Source: Rhodospirillales bacterium
GTDB taxonomy: Bacteria; Pseudomonadota; Alphaproteobacteria; Acetobacterales; Acetobacteraceae
Direction: 5' to 3'
Length of the DNA: 64,000 nucleotides
Assembly (NCBI GenBank): GCA_017304945.1
Contig: JAFKLG010000068.1
Span: forward strand, 1-64,000
Made by a program: the position numbers and the translations under genes. The notes beneath the pieces are model-generated. The model saw only the letters and a list, made by a program, of their open reading frames with translations. It made no database searches and was not told the origin of the DNA. Positions 43,237-51,452 of the stretch are shown piece by piece. Within the stretch, counting starts at the first letter, position 1; the number at the start of each line of letters is the position of its first letter.

Positions 43237-44064
43237 ATGGCCCTGCGCCTCTCCCCCCACATGACCGTCATGGCGAACGCCGCTCAGAAAGCGGCCAAGC
43301 GCCTGCTGCGCGACTTCGCCGAGGTCGAGCAGCTCCAGGTCAGCGTCAAGGGCCCCTCCGACTTCGTCTCCCAGGCCGACCTGCGCGCCGAACAGACGCT
43401 CAAGGAGGAGCTGACCAAGGCGCGGCCGGGCTACGCGTTCCTGATGGAGGAGTCCGGCGCCTCCGGCTCCGACAACTGGGCCTGGCGCTGGGTGGTCGAC
43501 CCGCTCGACGGCACCACCAACTTCCTGCACGGCATGCCGCACTGGGCGATCAGCATCGGGCTCGAGCGGCGCCTCCCGGATGGCGGGTCGGAGATCGCGG
43601 CGGGCCTCGTCTACAACCCGGTGGTGGACGAGATGTTCTGGGCCGAGAAGGGCGCCGGCGCCTTCGTCAACGAACGCCGCCTGCGCGTCTCCGCGCGGCG
43701 CGAGATCAGCGAGGCGGTGTTCGCGACCGGCATTCCGTTCGGCGCGGTGGCCGCGCCCAAGCGGTTCGCCTTTGCCCGAACGCTCTCGATCCTGATGCCG
43801 CAGGTCGCCGGCATCCGCCGCTTCGGCGCCGCCGCGCTCGACCTCGCCTGGGTCGCCGCCGGCCGCTACGACGGATACTGGGAACTCGGGATCAAGCCCT
43901 GGGACATGTCGGCCGGGCTGCTGCTGGTGCGCGAAGCCGGCGGATACGCGACCGACCCGGACGACGCCGACCCGCGCGACACCGGCAACGTGGTGGCCGC
44001 CAACACGCATCTGCATGCGCGGCTCCGCGCCGCCGTGGTGGAAGGCCTGCACGCGCGCGGCTGA
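43237..44064 (+). CDS. Inositol monophosphatase family protein
   Basis: The protein has 275 residues. The first metal motif includes FLMEESGASG (Glu ligand). The signature WVVDPLDGTTNFLHGMPHWA supplies the DP-x-DGT ligands, and the closing KPWDMSAGLLLVREAGG has the last Asp. Such enzymes dephosphorylate myo-inositol-1-P or related sugar phosphates, and some (SuhB) also act in rRNA antitermination. It is 12 bp downstream of efp, an arrangement I recall from other alphaproteobacteria, consistent with a SuhB-like housekeeping role. Confidence 0.93.
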   Translation: MALRLSPHMTVMANAAQKAAKRLLRDFAEVEQLQVSVKGPSDFVSQADLRAEQTLKEELTKARPGYAFLMEESGASGSDNWAWRWVVDPLDGTTNFLHGMPHWAISIGLERRLPDGGSEIAAGLVYNPVVDEMFWAEKGAGAFVNERRLRVSARREISEAVFATGIPFGAVAAPKRFAFARTLSILMPQVAGIRRFGAAALDLAWVAAGRYDGYWELGIKPWDMSAGLLLVREAGGYATDPDDADPRDTGNVVAANTHLHARLRAAVVEGLHARG

Positions 44065-44089
44065 CGGACGGACGGGCGACGGGTCCGTC

Positions 44090-45067
44090 ATGACCGCCCG
44101 CCCCAGGCTCCGCCGCCTGGCGCGCCCGCTGCGGCAAGCAGCGGTACTGGCCCACGCCTGGGTCGTCGGACAGGCCCGCCGCCTGCGGCCCCACCCGCCG
44201 GAGGTGCGCGCCGGCGACCTCCCCCTCGGGCCGCGCGTCGCGATCTACGCGCATCACGATCCGGACGGCGCGGTCCGGCCCTATGTCCGCCACGCGGTGC
44301 ACGCGCTCGCCGAGGCCGGATACGCGGTCGTCTTCGTCAGCAACGGTCCGCTCGCCCCCGCCGCCATCGCGCGCCTCCGCCCCGACACCGCCCGCATCGT
44401 CGCCCGCGCCAATCGCGGCTGGGACTTCGCGGCCTGGCGCGACGGCCTCGCCACCGTCGCGGCGCCGCAGCGCCTCTCCGCCCTGATCCTCACCAATGAC
44501 AGCGTCTACGGCCCGCTGCGCCCGCTCGCCCCGGTGCTCGCCGCCCTCCCCGAGGCCGATCTGGTCGGCATGACCGACAGCACCGAGATCGCCTGGCACC
44601 TGCAGAGCTGGTTCCTGTGGTTCGGGCCCGCTGCGCTCCGCCATCCGGCATTCGCCCGCTTCTGGCGCGGCGTGCGCGACCTCGGCCACAAGGACGCGGT
44701 GATCCGCCTCTACGAGGTCGGCCTGTCCCGCCGCCTCGGCGCCGCCGGCCTGCGCTGTGCCGCCGTCGCGCCGGCCGCGCAGCTCGCCGCGGCCGCGACG
44801 GCCTCCGGCTGGGTGCCGCCCGACCGTCCGGCCGGCTGGCCGTTCAATCCCGCGCATGATCTCTGGGCACCGCTGGTCCTGGCGGGCGGCGTGCCGTTCC
44901 TCAAGCGCGACCTGCTCGCCGACCGCGCGCGGCGCCACGTCGCGCCGGAGGCATGGCGCGACCTCGCCGCCGCCACCGGCTACGATCCGGCGCTGATCGC
45001 GGACGATCTCGCCGCCACGCGCGACCGCCGCCGGGGAGGCGGAACGCGCAGCGCGCAACCGACGTGA
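44090..45067 (+). CDS. RgpF-like glycan-synthesis protein (rhamnan synthesis F family)
   Basis: The protein has 325 residues from the ATG at 44090. Family motifs are VAIYAHHDPDGAVRPYVRHA, VVFVSNGPL, RANRGWDFAAWRDGL, LILTNDSVYGPL and MTDSTEIAWHLQSWFLWFG. RgpF-type domains occur in enzymes and modules that extend rhamnose-rich or other surface polysaccharides. The Arg/Gly-rich tail (DRRRGGGTRSAQ) is not conserved. Adjacent genes do not specify a polysaccharide pathway. Confidence 0.82.
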   Translation: MTARPRLRRLARPLRQAAVLAHAWVVGQARRLRPHPPEVRAGDLPLGPRVAIYAHHDPDGAVRPYVRHAVHALAEAGYAVVFVSNGPLAPAAIARLRPDTARIVARANRGWDFAAWRDGLATVAAPQRLSALILTNDSVYGPLRPLAPVLAALPEADLVGMTDSTEIAWHLQSWFLWFGPAALRHPAFARFWRGVRDLGHKDAVIRLYEVGLSRRLGAAGLRCAAVAPAAQLAAAATASGWVPPDRPAGWPFNPAHDLWAPLVLAGGVPFLKRDLLADRARRHVAPEAWRDLAAATGYDPALIADDLAATRDRRRGGGTRSAQPT

Positions 45068-45311
45068 ACGATCGTGCCGCGGGTTGGTTGCAGCAGGAAA
45101 CTTTACAGATGTTTCAATTGCGACGAACCCGCTCGCTCGCCCAGCCTGCACGCGAACGTCCAAAGACAATCCTGATCCGGGCCCCTCTGGCGGGACGCCG
45201 TTCGCGAACGGCCAACCCGTGATGTCGGATCACCGTGTCGCGCGCGGTGATCGCTGGGCCTGAACCTCTGCTCCGCGTGCGGCCGATCCAGGCAACCAAT
45301 GGAGCGAGACA

Positions 45312-46019
45312 ATGGACAGCATCATCAATGGCGTCGCGCGCTTCCGCGACAGCGAGTTCCCGCGCCAGCAGGCGTTGTACCGGCACCTCGTGCATGCGGG
45401 GCAGAAACCGGCGGCGCTGATGATCTCCTGCGCCGACAGCCGCGTCGCACCCGAACACATCACGGCCTCCGGACCTGGCGAAATCTTCGTCTGCCGCAAC
45501 GCCGGCAACATCGTGCCGCCGGTCGCGCAGGTGAATGGCGGCGTGTCGTCCGCAATCGAATATGCGGTGCTCGCGCTGGGCGTGCGCGACGTCATCGTCT
45601 GCGGCCATTCCGACTGCGGCGCGATGAAGGCGATCCTGCAGCCGGACTCGCTGGCCGGCATGCCGAACGTGCAGGCATGGCTGCGCCACAGCGACGCCGC
45701 GCTGCGCATCGTGCAGGAGGCATATCCCGCCTCCGCGCAGGCGAACCTGCTGCACGCGCTGGCGATGGAGAACGTGGTCGCGCAGGTCGGGCACCTGCGC
45801 ACGCATCCCTCGGTCGCGGCCCGTCTCGCCACCGGCCAGCTCACGCTGCACGGCTGGTTCTTCCACATCGAAACCGGCACCGTCATGGTGTTCGACGGCC
45901 AGGCGAAGACGTTCATTCCCCTGCCGGAGAGCGGCGCCTTGCCGGTGGCGGTTGCGCCCGATTCGCGGCGATCGATGTCCGACCGCGTCGTCTCCGCCAT
46001 GGCGGAGGCGGCCCGATGA
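45312..46019 (+). CDS. Beta-class carbonic anhydrase
   Basis: The protein has 235 residues. Zinc ligands are Cys40 in ISCADSRV, His99 and Cys102 in CGHSDCGAMK. The Asp42-Arg44 dyad of the active type is present. VCRNAGNIVPP and GGVSSAIEYAV complete the family pattern. It is cytoplasmic. Its stop overlaps the SulP transporter start (ATGA), so the two are translationally coupled, implying CO2/bicarbonate exchange linked to anion transport. The 244-bp region before it is AT-richer around 45090-45120 and could hold the promoter. Confidence 0.95.
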   Translation: MDSIINGVARFRDSEFPRQQALYRHLVHAGQKPAALMISCADSRVAPEHITASGPGEIFVCRNAGNIVPPVAQVNGGVSSAIEYAVLALGVRDVIVCGHSDCGAMKAILQPDSLAGMPNVQAWLRHSDAALRIVQEAYPASAQANLLHALAMENVVAQVGHLRTHPSVAARLATGQLTLHGWFFHIETGTVMVFDGQAKTFIPLPESGALPVAVAPDSRRSMSDRVVSAMAEAAR

Positions 46020-47530
46020 GCGGCGGCAACCGCTTCCTGCCGGCACGCGACGTGCCGGCCTCGATCGTCGTCTTCCTGGTCGCCCTGCCGTTGTGCATGG
46101 GGATCGCGATGGCCTCGGGCATGCCGGCCGCGAGCGGCCTCGTCACCGGCATCGTCGGCGGCCTGCTGGTCGGCGTGCTGGCCGGCTCGCCGCTGCAGGT
46201 CAGCGGGCCGGCGGCCGGTCTCGTCGTGCTGGTCTACGAGATCGTGCAGCGGCAGGGCGTCGCCGGCCTCGCGGTGGTGCTGCTGATCGCCGGCGCCTTC
46301 CAGGTCGCCGCGGGCCTGCTGCGGTTCGGCGGCTGGTTCCGCGCCATCTCGCCCGCCGTGGTGCACGGCATGATGGCGGGCATCGGCATCCTGATCGTGC
46401 TGAGCCAGGCGCATGTGCTGATGGACGGCACGCCGGCGGCGGGCGGCATCGCCAACCTGCTCGCCTTGCCGGGGGCGATTGTCGGCATCGGGCCGCTGGA
46501 CGGCACCGGCGCGGACGCGGCGCTGGTCGTCGGCGCGGTCACCATCCTGGGCATGATCGGATGGGAACGCTTCCGGCCGCGCCGCCTGTGGGTGGTGCCG
46601 GGCCCGCTGGTCGGGATCGTAGCCGCGGTGGTGCTGACCGAATGGTCGGGCCTGGCGGTTCGCCATGTCGAGGTGCCGGCCGCCTTGGCGGACAGCCTCC
46701 GCCTGGTGTCGCCGGAGCAGGTCGGGCTGCTCGCCGATCCGGCGATCTGGGCCTCCGCCCTGGCCCTCGGCTTCATCGCCAGCGCCGAGACGCTGCTGTC
46801 GGCTGCCGCGGTCGACCGCATGCATGACGGTCCGCGCACCCGCTACGACCGCGAATTGCTGGCGCAGGGTGCCGGCAACCTGGTCTGCGGGGCGCTGGGC
46901 GCCCTGCCGATGACGGGCGTGATCGTGCGCAGTTCGGCCAATGTGCAGGCGGGCGCGGCGTCGCGCTGGTCCGCGGTGCTGCACGGCCTGTGGCTGCTGG
47001 TCTGCGTCGCGCTGGCGCCCTGGCTGCTGCAGCTGATCCCGACCGCGGCCCTGGCCGGAATCCTGCTCGTGTTGGGCTGGCGCCTGGTGAGCCTGCGCCA
47101 CGTGCGCGCCTTGCTCGCGCGCCATGGCCCGATCACCGCGGCGATCTGGGGCGCGACGGTGGTTGCGGTGGTGGCGGTGGACCTGCTCACCGGGGTGCTG
47201 CTGGGGCTGGCGCTCGCGCTGGTGGAGGTGGTGCCGCATCTGCGCCGGCCGGCCTTGCGGATCCGCGAGCATCGCACCGCCGAGGGCACCGCGATCCATC
47301 TGGCGGGGACGGCGACCTTCCTGCATCTGCCGCGCCTCGCACGTGCGCTGGAAACGGTGCCGGCGGACGGACCGGTCAAGGTGCGGGGGCGCGGCCTGCG
47401 CTTCCTCGATCACACCTGCGCCGACCTGCTGGAGGATTGGCGCCAGCAGCGGCGGGCGCGGGGACGCCAGGTCGAGCTGCAGGGCGGCCCGCTGGTCCGC
47501 TGCGGCGAAACCGGGTCCGGGCACGGATGA
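46016..47530 (+). CDS. SulP family inorganic anion transporter
   Basis: The protein has 504 residues from the ATG at 46016. The core begins PASIVVFLVALPLCMGIAMASGMPA and continues GSPLQVSGPAAGLVVLVYEIV, both SulP signatures. About ten to fourteen membrane helices run to about residue 400, followed by a short STAS-like C-terminal domain (TATFLHLPRLARALETVP and LRFLDHTCADLLEDW). SulP proteins carry sulfate, bicarbonate or dicarboxylates. Coupling to a beta-carbonic anhydrase favours bicarbonate. It is convergent with the methylase gene, with 19 bp between stops. Confidence 0.92.
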   Translation: MSGGNRFLPARDVPASIVVFLVALPLCMGIAMASGMPAASGLVTGIVGGLLVGVLAGSPLQVSGPAAGLVVLVYEIVQRQGVAGLAVVLLIAGAFQVAAGLLRFGGWFRAISPAVVHGMMAGIGILIVLSQAHVLMDGTPAAGGIANLLALPGAIVGIGPLDGTGADAALVVGAVTILGMIGWERFRPRRLWVVPGPLVGIVAAVVLTEWSGLAVRHVEVPAALADSLRLVSPEQVGLLADPAIWASALALGFIASAETLLSAAAVDRMHDGPRTRYDRELLAQGAGNLVCGALGALPMTGVIVRSSANVQAGAASRWSAVLHGLWLLVCVALAPWLLQLIPTAALAGILLVLGWRLVSLRHVRALLARHGPITAAIWGATVVAVVAVDLLTGVLLGLALALVEVVPHLRRPALRIREHRTAEGTAIHLAGTATFLHLPRLARALETVPADGPVKVRGRGLRFLDHTCADLLEDWRQQRRARGRQVELQGGPLVRCGETGSGHG

Positions 47531-47549
47531 GCGTGGCGGCGCGCCGTTT

Positions 47550-50500
47550 TCAGCCGGCGCGCCGCCCTCGGTCGAACGCCGCCAGGCAGAGCGCCGGAGC
47601 CTCCGGCCAGGACCGGTGGCTGAACGAGGCGAGCATGTGCGCATAGGCCGCGCGGGTGAGCCCGTAGGCCTGCGCCACCACGGCATCCATCTCCGCCCGC
47701 AGCGCCCATCGCGCCGCGGGCGCGGCGAGCACCGGCCACGTGCTGCGGCGCCGGCCGGTCTCAGCGGTCCACAGCGCCGCATAGCCGGCATGATTGCAGC
47801 AGAGCCGCAGCGCCGCGTCCGCGAGGAAAGCCGCCGCTGCCGCCTCGAGTGCAGGCAGCGGCAGGCTGCCGACCAGATACAGGCTGAGATGCGCCGCCGC
47901 CTTCTGCCGCACCAGCCAGTCGAAGGCGAAGCTGTTCATCAGCGCGCAGAGCAGCAGCGCCGCACCGATCGGGCGCTGCTGCGGCGTTCGCTCCACCACG
48001 GCGGTATGCCCGAACACCACGCCGGGTGGGGCGATCATGGCAATCGCGGTCCGCTCGTCGGTGCTGCGCGCGACGTCGCGGAAGGCGAGGCGATAGTGCC
48101 GCGCCGCCGCGACGGTGCGCGGCGACAGCGCGGCGGCCGGCACCGCGTAGCGCGGGCCGGACTGCCAGGCATCGGTGAACTGGTGGAAGCTCTTGCCCTC
48201 ATGCATGGGCAGGCCCTGCCCGACCGGCCGGAACGAGGCGGAATCCGCCGTCATGTGCAGGTCGGTGCCGAACCCGATCCCGCTTGCCGCGCACCAGGCC
48301 TCCAACCGCGTCGGTGCAGCGGGCGAGGCACTCAGCCGCGTTGGTGCGGCGCACGGGGCTGCCGTTCCGCGGTCCGGTCCGCCGCTGGCCGCGGCGCCGC
48401 GCTCCAGCCGCTGCAGCACCGCGAGGTCCGTCGCGCTGCGCAGCTCCGGCAGTGCGAGATGCGGGCCGCTTGCCGCCAGCAGCGCGGGGTCGAGCCGCAG
48501 CCGGCGGTCCGGCTGCGTCAGTTCGGCGGGATCCGTCAGGTAGAAGGCCGCGTCGATCGCCACGGTCGGGCCGGGCCGCCGCGCCACCACCAGGGCGAAT
48601 TTCGCGCGGCTGTCGATGTCGAACAGCTTGCGCCGGTTCTCGAACGACCAGCAGGTCTCCCACTGCGTCCGTTCCAGGAACAGCCGCCGCACGCCGGTGC
48701 TGCCCTCGTTGGCGTGGAAGGCGGAGGGCAGCAGCAGCCCGATCGCGCCCGCCGGTCCGGCGAGCTGCACGGCGCGTTCGGCGAACAGCCGGTAGGTGTC
48801 CAGGTTGCCGCCCGTGGCCTCGTGTCCCAGCGTCGCGCGCTGGTGATGGAACAGCCGGTCGGCGAGCGCCTTCTGTCGGGCGAACCCGGCGCGATAGGCG
48901 GCAAAGGCGGCGGCGACGGCGGGATCGGCGAGTACCCGCGCCTCGATCGCGGCGCGCGCCGCCTTGGTCGGCGCGTCCAGGATACGCAGGTCCCAGCCCG
49001 CCGCGAAATCCTTGGCGAGCGGCTGCAGCACGCCCCAGGGCGGGTTGCCGATCACCGCGTCGAAGCCGCCGGCCGCGAACACGTCGGGGAATTGCAGGTC
49101 GAAGGACAGCGCCTCCGCCCCGGCGGCCTCGAGCGCCGCCTGGGCTTCGGTGAGCCGATCCGGCCAGGCGCCGGTCTCCGCCACCGCCCGCGCCAAAGCG
49201 AGCCAGGCATCGTCGCCGTCGCGCCGCCGCAGCGCCGCCGCACCGGACCAGGCGCGGGCGAGCCGGCGCAGCGGCCCCAGCGTGTCCGCCAGCCGCGCGG
49301 CGGCCTGCTGCTTCAGCGCCAGATCCGCCACGTCGCGCCCCAACGTCGCGTCGAGCGCCGCGATCTCGGCCAGCGCCGTGTCGCGGACGGCAGCGAGGCG
49401 CGCCGTGACCCCGCGCGCCAGCAGCGGATCGAGCGGCTCGCCGCCCACCGGCAGCGTGGCCAGGTCGGCCAGGAACGGGCCGGCCAGCGAATCCCCCACG
49501 AGCAGCCGGTGGTCGAGGAAGGTGAGCGGCAGCCCCTCGGCATGCGATTCGAGCCAGAGCGACAGTTTCGCCAGCTCGACCGCGAGCGGATTGCGATCCA
49601 CCCCGTAGAGGCAATGCACCGCGACCAGGCGCCGGCACAGCGCGGCGGCGCGAGCCTCGGCGAGGGCGCCGCCGCCGCGGCTGGGCAGATAGGCGGCCAG
49701 GCTGCGATCGGGATCCGGCAGCGCGCCGATCCGCCCGCGCAGCAGCGCCGCGCGCGCGGTGAGGCGCAGGCGCTCCGCCGCCGAGGCCTCCGGCGCGGCG
49801 CGTTCCGCCTCCGCCGCCAGCATGTCGCAGCGGCGGCAGGCGGCATGCAGCGCCTCGCCCAGCACGCGGCAGGCCTCGACCAGGAAATGTCCGCTGCCGG
49901 TCGCCGGATCGAGCAGCTTGAGGGCGAGCAGCGCGGCCGGATGCGGGTCGTCGCGCGGGCTGCGTGCGTCGATCAGCGGGGCGAGGCTGCGCTCCACCAG
50001 CAGACGGACCAGCGGGTGCGGCGTGTAGAAGGCGCCGCTCGCCTTGCGGCCCAGGCCGGGCCGCAGCAGGAACCGTCCGGCCGGGATCGTCTCCACCGCG
50101 ACGATCCCCTCGGCGGTGCGCGCGTCCGCCGCGGGCACCACCGCCTCCAGCCGCCCCCGCCGCAGGCGGACCAGCTTGCGGTCGGCGATCGCCGGCTCGA
50201 GGTCGAGCAGGGCCTCGTAGACGCGGCCGAGTTCCTCGACGTCGAGCGCGCCGTACTGGATCCGCGCCCGCGCCTCGGCGCCGGGTTCGGTCCAGAGCAG
50301 CCGATCGAGCAGGCTCGCGACGCCGCGCTCGCCCCAGCGTGCCGCATCCAGCAGCGGCGTCGCGGCGGGCCCGAACAGCGCGCCCCCGAGTGGCGGGATC
50401 GACAGGTCGGCGCAGTCGAGCCCGTCGCGGACGGCGCGGAACGTCGCGCGCAACCCGTCCTCCAGCATGCGCGCGGTCTCCGCCCCCTGGTCCAGCACGC

Positions 50501-51452
50501 GGCGCGCGAGCGGGGCGAGGGCGCGCAGCGGCGACAGTCCCTGCTGCCAGGCCGGGGTCGCGACGAAGCCGAAGCCGCAGGCCGGATCGGCGGTGCTTTC
50601 GAGCCGGAACAGGAACAGCAGCCGGTAGACCATCACCAGCGCCTCCCGCCAGAGCTGCGCCGCGAGCGGGGCGGGTTCGCTGGGATCGGCGCCGACCGGC
50701 GTGCCCGCCGAAGCGGCGCCGGCCGCGTGCAGGGCGGCGTTCTCCGGGTGGTCGAGCACCGCCTGGACGAAGGTCTCCACCGCGGCGCGCGCCTGAAGCC
50801 GCAGCATGCCGGTGACCCGCACCTGGGCGAGGCGGGCGGCGTCGAGCAGGGCGGGGAGCGCGGCGAGACCGGCGGGCGCGAGCAGCGCGAGCAGCAGCCG
50901 CACGCCATCCGGGGCCGTCGGCGTCGCGCAGGCGGCGAGCGGCAGTTCGATGCGGGTGTCGGACCGGGCCGGGTCGGCGAGCAGCAGGCACAGCACCGCC
51001 CCATCGGTCAGCAGGCCGGCGTGCTCCCCCCGCGCGCGCAGGACGCGGAAGGCGGCCCGCCGCGGGCTGCCGCGATCCACGCGCGTGCCGCGGCCGGCGT
51101 CGGGCGCGAGGTCGGCCGCCGCGAAGCTGCGCAGCGCGGTCCCGTCGGCGGCATGGCTGAGCCAGCCGCCATCCTCCAAACCCTCCCGCGTCGGCACCGG
51201 CGGCTGCCGCCGCGGCCCGCGATACCCCGCGCAGGCCAGGATCGGGGCGAGTACCTGGGCGTGGAGGCGGGCCGGACCGGTTTCGCTGCCCAACCGGCGC
51301 AGCCCCGTCGCCACGCGCGCCCAACCGGCCGGCGGGGCGGGCAACAGGCGGCGGCGCAGCAATTCCTGCGGCAGGTCGAGCCGCAGGAAGGACTCGGTCA
51401 ACGCCGACCCGATCACCCGGCAGTCGGCGAGGTCCGGCAGCGCCCCGCTCAC
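47550..51452 (-). CDS. Eco57I/PglX-type N6-adenine DNA methyltransferase, large
   Basis: The protein has 1300 residues from a GTG at 51452 that overlaps the helicase stop (GTGA). An N-terminal domain of about 430 residues precedes LDVEELGRVYEALLDLEP and RKASGAFYTPHPLV. SAM motif I is LDPATGSGHFLVEA (about residue 512), then VDRNPLAVELAKLSLWL. Catalytic motif IV is IGNPPWG (about residue 800), the N-P-P-W form of adenine-N6 methylases. MHEGKSFHQF marks the start of the target-recognition half. No nuclease motif is visible. The architecture resembles DrmMI of DISARM class 1 and PglX. It probably marks self DNA for the partner helicase. Confidence 0.85.
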   Translation of the reverse strand: MSGALPDLADCRVIGSALTESFLRLDLPQELLRRRLLPAPPAGWARVATGLRRLGSETGPARLHAQVLAPILACAGYRGPRRQPPVPTREGLEDGGWLSHAADGTALRSFAAADLAPDAGRGTRVDRGSPRRAAFRVLRARGEHAGLLTDGAVLCLLLADPARSDTRIELPLAACATPTAPDGVRLLLALLAPAGLAALPALLDAARLAQVRVTGMLRLQARAAVETFVQAVLDHPENAALHAAGAASAGTPVGADPSEPAPLAAQLWREALVMVYRLLFLFRLESTADPACGFGFVATPAWQQGLSPLRALAPLARRVLDQGAETARMLEDGLRATFRAVRDGLDCADLSIPPLGGALFGPAATPLLDAARWGERGVASLLDRLLWTEPGAEARARIQYGALDVEELGRVYEALLDLEPAIADRKLVRLRRGRLEAVVPAADARTAEGIVAVETIPAGRFLLRPGLGRKASGAFYTPHPLVRLLVERSLAPLIDARSPRDDPHPAALLALKLLDPATGSGHFLVEACRVLGEALHAACRRCDMLAAEAERAAPEASAAERLRLTARAALLRGRIGALPDPDRSLAAYLPSRGGGALAEARAAALCRRLVAVHCLYGVDRNPLAVELAKLSLWLESHAEGLPLTFLDHRLLVGDSLAGPFLADLATLPVGGEPLDPLLARGVTARLAAVRDTALAEIAALDATLGRDVADLALKQQAAARLADTLGPLRRLARAWSGAAALRRRDGDDAWLALARAVAETGAWPDRLTEAQAALEAAGAEALSFDLQFPDVFAAGGFDAVIGNPPWGVLQPLAKDFAAGWDLRILDAPTKAARAAIEARVLADPAVAAAFAAYRAGFARQKALADRLFHHQRATLGHEATGGNLDTYRLFAERAVQLAGPAGAIGLLLPSAFHANEGSTGVRRLFLERTQWETCWSFENRRKLFDIDSRAKFALVVARRPGPTVAIDAAFYLTDPAELTQPDRRLRLDPALLAASGPHLALPELRSATDLAVLQRLERGAAASGGPDRGTAAPCAAPTRLSASPAAPTRLEAWCAASGIGFGTDLHMTADSASFRPVGQGLPMHEGKSFHQFTDAWQSGPRYAVPAAALSPRTVAAARHYRLAFRDVARSTDERTAIAMIAPPGVVFGHTAVVERTPQQRPIGAALLLCALMNSFAFDWLVRQKAAAHLSLYLVGSLPLPALEAAAAAFLADAALRLCCNHAGYAALWTAETGRRRSTWPVLAAPAARWALRAEMDAVVAQAYGLTRAAYAHMLASFSHRSWPEAPALCLAAFDRGRRAG

